In this document: positions 5,916 through 8,586 of the stretch, piece by piece | Layout of the letters: each line of letters opens with the position of its first letter | Numbering within the stretch: position 1 is the stretch's first letter | Source of the DNA: Methanocalculaceae archaeon | Lineage (GTDB): Archaea; Halobacteriota; Methanomicrobia; Methanomicrobiales; Methanocorpusculaceae | Length of the DNA stretch: 8,586 bases | Reading direction: 5' to 3' | NCBI GenBank assembly: GCA_031255895.1 | Contig: JAIRRQ010000035.1 | Location: forward strand, 1-8,586 | Notes under the pieces: generated by a model | What the model was told of the DNA's origin: nothing | The model's database searches: none | Seen by the model: only the letters and a program-made list of their open reading frames with translations | Position numbers and translations under genes: made by a program

Positions 5916-6131
5916 TTATTTAAGCCTCTTTGATTCCAGAGGTAAGATAGTACACCAATGGTTGCCGATCTTCGGGCACCAGTTCAATTTTTTTTGCTGG
6001 AGAACGCAAGTGTGCATAAAACTCTCAAACGTAACACCCATAAGACCTGCATCAGTAAAATCAATACGATCCGCCACAGCAACGACAAGAGATAGTATCA
6101 TTGCAAAATGTAAAATAATGCTAGATCTCAT
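5916..6131 (-). CDS. Small predicted membrane-anchored protein with Cys/His residues
   Basis: I do not recognise this 71-residue protein. An N-terminal hydrophobic stretch (about residues 5-20, IILHFAMILSLVVAVA) after MRSS could be a membrane anchor or a signal peptide. The rest is polar, with three cysteines (42, 52, 60) and nearby histidines (40, 58) in the pattern HxC, WCPK and HxWC. These residues could bind a metal or form disulfides. The ATG at 6131 follows a GGAAGGGGGG stretch, with five bases from the last G; a GTG at 6137 is also possible but sits inside the purine tract. The frame overlaps the methyltransferase end by 11 bases and stops one base before the DppB-type start. That exact fit within an operon is the best evidence that it is real. 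It may be an accessory subunit of the transporter; this is inference. Confidence 0.6.
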   Translation of the reverse strand: MRSSIILHFAMILSLVVAVADRIDFTDAGLMGVTFESFMHTCVLQQKKLNWCPKIGNHWCTILPLESKRLK

Positions 6132-6897
6132 ACGCACCCCCCTTCCATCCTGATACCAAATAATAAGAGGGGGATGGATTGATCCTCTGATACCAATTCA
6201 ATCGCTGTCGTTGGCTCACACAAATGTTGTCCAAATTCAACACAGAAACTTCTGAAAATCCTGCAATTTCCAGATATCGGTGTACTTCAGATGCTGGAAC
6301 ACCCCCTCGGTTCGGCAGAACGTTACAGATCTCAGTACTGTAACCTTTCTCTCCATGTGGATGCAGTTCAAACATACGGGAAAACGCAAAACTCATTTTC
6401 CTTCGCACATCAGAGAGGACAGAACCATCATCCCACACACCATCGATCACCATCACCACGCCCGTCGGTTTCAGCACCCGATACCAGCTAGCAATGGCAT
6501 TATTCAGATGTGGGAGTGTCCATAACAGATGACGGTTGATAACCACATCAAAGGTGTTATCCATAAACGGCGGATGTTCTGCATCGCCGTGATGAAAGAT
6601 CATCGAAAGATGAGCGAACATTGCCTTTTTGCGGCCGATATTCATCATCTCTTCTGAAATATCGATACCGGTGACGGTATGCCCCATCTCGGCAAGTACC
6701 ATACCCATCACACCTGTACCACAACCAACATCCAGAATGGAAAGATTATCTTTCGGAGGAAGGACACTCTGGAGTGCATTCATCCAAAGCAACGTTTCTT
6801 CCCGAGTTTGTATGCCGTGGGAGACATGTGTGTCATAATATTCAGCCTTTTCATTCCAATTTTCCGCAATTTCAGATTTCACTGCTCTATCATCCAT
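6121..6897 (-). CDS. Class I SAM-dependent methyltransferase in transporter operon
   Basis: This 258-residue protein has a Rossmann-type methyltransferase domain. Motif I is ILDVGCGTG (54-62), the acidic ribose-binding residue is D79 in TGIDIS, followed by HGDAEHPPF (103-111), the substrate-side loop NRHLLWTLP (121-129), and VLKPTGVVMVIDG (141-153). The fold resembles the UbiE/Methyltransf_11 small-molecule group. There is no signal peptide or membrane segment, so it acts in the cytoplasm. The C-terminal part (about 160-258) carries HPHGEKGYSTEI and VSQRQRLNWYQRINPSP and may set the substrate. The ATG at 6897 has GGAG eight bases upstream, 24 bases after the binding-protein stop. Its place inside a peptide/nickel transporter operon suggests that it methylates the ligand or a chelator, but the substrate is unknown. 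Confidence 0.85.
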   Translation of the reverse strand: MDDRAVKSEIAENWNEKAEYYDTHVSHGIQTREETLLWMNALQSVLPPKDNLSILDVGCGTGVMGMVLAEMGHTVTGIDISEEMMNIGRKKAMFAHLSMIFHHGDAEHPPFMDNTFDVVINRHLLWTLPHLNNAIASWYRVLKPTGVVMVIDGVWDDGSVLSDVRRKMSFAFSRMFELHPHGEKGYSTEICNVLPNRGGVPASEVHRYLEIAGFSEVSVLNLDNICVSQRQRLNWYQRINPSPSYYLVSGWKGGAYEI

Positions 6898-6921
6898 TGG
6901 ATCTTCTCCAAAAAACTGAGT

Positions 6922-8484
6922 TCATGACGCAATGGTCATGAACGGATCAATCCTGTAGTCATGGGCAGTTGGATCAAACTTATACCCAATAACCGTGTCC
7001 TTCACCACGATGGCAACACCATAGTAGGCGATGTTGATGGTCGGCAGCTCGTTGTACACAATCCACTCAATCTCAGAGAAATGGTTGTATCGCTCGTCCA
7101 AATCACAGATGTAGTGACCATCCACGATCAGACGATCAACATACGCGTTGCTGTACCCCGATTTGTTACCAGTACCGGTAGTGGTGTACCAGGACTTTAG
7201 GACATACTCCGGATCTGGAACCATGGCGAGATTCATAGCCGTCAGATAGAGATCCCAGTCGCCGTCAGCCATCGTAGCATTCACAGCACTACTCTCCATT
7301 ATAACCACCTCAACCTCGATACCGATGGATTTGAGGTTCGCAGAAATTGCCTCGAGCATCGGTGGAAGACCTGGACGTTCAGTGTAGGTGTAGATCTTGA
7401 CGTGCAGGTTTTTATCGTTCTTGTCAACATATCCATCATCATTGGTATCCGTCCAGCCTGCATTCGCGAGATACTGTTTTGCAAGGACCGGATCGTAAGA
7501 ATACGGAGTAAGGTTTTTGTTCGACCAAGCCATACTCGGCAGGAATACACCACCTGCCGGGGCTCCGACACCATAGAGTACATTATCCACAATACCGATT
7601 CGGTCAATCGCATATGAGATCGCCTTGCGAACATTCAGATCTGCCATTGCCTCATGGGCAAGATTCACGTCAAGTTTGTAGATTCTCGATGTGTTGCACC
7701 TCTCGACATGGATGCCAGGTAGTGCATCTAGCCGATCGATGTCGCTGTATGGAGGATCGGTGGTGAAATCAACGTCTCCGTTCTCGATTACCATCGCACG
7801 AGTAGATGGGCTTTTGTATCCGCGTATGATCATCTTGTCAAAACCAGGATCACCTCCCCACCAATTAGTGTTTTTGATGACAACAAGTTCGCCAGTCTGC
7901 TCATTAAATGATTTGACCTTCATTGGGCCGGTACCGATCAGGTTGACAAAATAGTCGTTCGAGTCATAGGACTTGTTGCTGATGATTGCGGTGTCCGGAT
8001 AGTGGAGTACACCCGGAACCAATGGAGTCAGATCTGTCGTGTATATGCGAATAGTGTATTTGTCCACAACCTCGGCATGATCATATGACATCAATTTCGC
8101 TGTGTTCGGGGAAAACCGAACGGTGTTATCCAACGAGGCCTTAACATCCGATGCGGTCATTTCATCTCCGTTGTGGAACATTACACCTTCGCGAAGTTTG
8201 AATTCCCAACAAACATCATCGATCTTTGCCCAGCTAACTGCAAGATTCGGCGTCAATTCAAATTCATCGTTTGCCCCGACGAGTGTTTCTGTCACAATTG
8301 CCTTTTCAGTGACAAAGGTTCCGCTGTCATGCCCGTCACCTGGGTTAATGGAAGAGACATGCCACATTTCTCCGACGACCAGTACCTTTTCCCCATCAAT
8401 ACTGTCACCGGTTCCTACGCAGCCTGCTGCAAAAATACAGATGACAAACGTGAAGATCACAAAAATTCCATAGATCTTTTTCAT
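6922..8484 (-). CDS. Peptide/nickel ABC transporter substrate-binding lipoprotein (family 5)
   Basis: This 520-residue extracytoplasmic binding protein is the first gene of the operon. It begins with MKK, a hydrophobic stretch (about 4-20) and a lipobox IFAAGC with C22, so it is probably lipid-anchored outside the membrane. The mature protein follows SBP_bac_5: TETLVGANDEFELTPNLAVSW (65-85), WEFKLREGVMFHNGDEMTASDV (93-114), LIGTGPMKV (182-190), DLNVRKAISYAIDR (282-295) and GAPAGGVFLPSM (307-318). A loop DTNDDGYVDKND at 346-357 looks like an EF-hand/dockerin calcium site, as in other archaeal members. The family binds peptides, nickel chelates, opines and similar solutes; nickel or a nickel complex is plausible in a methanogen, but residues alone do not decide. 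The ATG at 8484 has GAGG six bases upstream and gives a proper signal peptide. Confidence 0.92.
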   Translation of the reverse strand: MKKIYGIFVIFTFVICIFAAGCVGTGDSIDGEKVLVVGEMWHVSSINPGDGHDSGTFVTEKAIVTETLVGANDEFELTPNLAVSWAKIDDVCWEFKLREGVMFHNGDEMTASDVKASLDNTVRFSPNTAKLMSYDHAEVVDKYTIRIYTTDLTPLVPGVLHYPDTAIISNKSYDSNDYFVNLIGTGPMKVKSFNEQTGELVVIKNTNWWGGDPGFDKMIIRGYKSPSTRAMVIENGDVDFTTDPPYSDIDRLDALPGIHVERCNTSRIYKLDVNLAHEAMADLNVRKAISYAIDRIGIVDNVLYGVGAPAGGVFLPSMAWSNKNLTPYSYDPVLAKQYLANAGWTDTNDDGYVDKNDKNLHVKIYTYTERPGLPPMLEAISANLKSIGIEVEVVIMESSAVNATMADGDWDLYLTAMNLAMVPDPEYVLKSWYTTTGTGNKSGYSNAYVDRLIVDGHYICDLDERYNHFSEIEWIVYNELPTINIAYYGVAIVVKDTVIGYKFDPTAHDYRIDPFMTIAS

Positions 8485-8586
8485 GCAAACCCTCAGAACA
8501 TTTCCTCCTCTGACACTACTTGATATCCTATATGAGAATATGAGACGATATTTTTCATAACCAGAGCTGATACTATGTACAAATTT
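8485..8586 (-). promoter_or_regulatory. Operon leader and putative promoter/operator region
   Basis: These 102 bases precede the operon. Next to the start is the ribosome binding site GAGG (complement of 8491-8494, six bases from the ATG). Farther up is a stronger GGAGG (complement of 8504-8508), followed after two bases by a three-codon frame ATG TTC TGA (8493-8501). AT-rich octamers that could be the TATA box lie at about 8528-8535 (CATATAGG on the minus strand) and 8547-8555. On the plus strand, tandem TATGAGAA and TATGAGAC (8531-8546) face an inverted TCATA at 8555-8559 and could be a repressor site. The half-sites resemble the GTATGA core of NikR operators, but the spacing differs from the classical one, so this is only a suggestion. 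Confidence 0.4.

Noticed and set aside
2454..8484. Firm assignment as nickel importer nikABCDE
   Set aside because: The nickel, dipeptide, oligopeptide and opine members of this class cannot be separated by motifs visible here, so gene symbols were left blank.
8102..8523. Plus-strand frames of 123 and 116 codons opposite the binding-protein start
   Set aside because: They are antisense to the signal peptide and N-terminal lobe of the binding protein and have no independent support.

Overview
The window looks like a stretch of a methanogenic archaeal chromosome, most likely of the Methanomicrobiales type. The order-level guess is an inference. It rests on a tRNA gene without an encoded CCA whose core resembles archaeal tRNA-Val, a small-multidrug-export family membrane protein, a lipoprotein-type family 5 binding protein with a calcium-loop motif, and short GGAGG-like ribosome binding sites. 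The genes have moderate GC and the spacers are clearly AT-richer.

Layout. At the left edge is the 3' end of a plus-strand D-3-phosphoglycerate dehydrogenase gene (1-231; only the regulatory ACT domain is present). It faces a minus-strand gene for a six-helix Sm_multidrug_ex family protein (514-1167). From 1168 to 2453 there is no intact protein gene. This stretch holds a 279-bp element bounded by 42-bp nearly perfect inverted repeats (1288-1566, MITE-like, no transposase), a tRNA-Val(GAC) gene (1720-1793) that runs directly into a perfect 12-bp hairpin, and a GC-richer segment (about 1880-2275) that looks like decayed minus-strand coding sequence.

The right 70% (2454-8484) is one compact minus-strand operon of seven genes with overlaps or very short gaps throughout. 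In order of transcription these are: a lipoprotein substrate-binding protein, a class I SAM-dependent methyltransferase, a 71-residue predicted membrane-anchored protein with Cys and His residues, two DppB/NikB- and DppC/NikC-type permeases, and two DppD/NikD- and NikE/DppF-type ATPases. The transporter belongs to the peptide/nickel (PepT/NikABCDE) class. In a methanogen nickel, or a nickel chelate, is a plausible substrate because of factor F430, [NiFe] hydrogenase and CODH, but the sequence does not fix the substrate.

The most interesting point is the insertion of a methyltransferase gene and a small membrane-protein gene between the binding protein and the first permease. Both are coupled tightly enough to suggest they belong to the transport system, for example by modifying or processing a ligand such as a metallophore. 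The second point is the MITE-like element next to the tRNA. No CRISPR array, integrase or intact transposase is visible.
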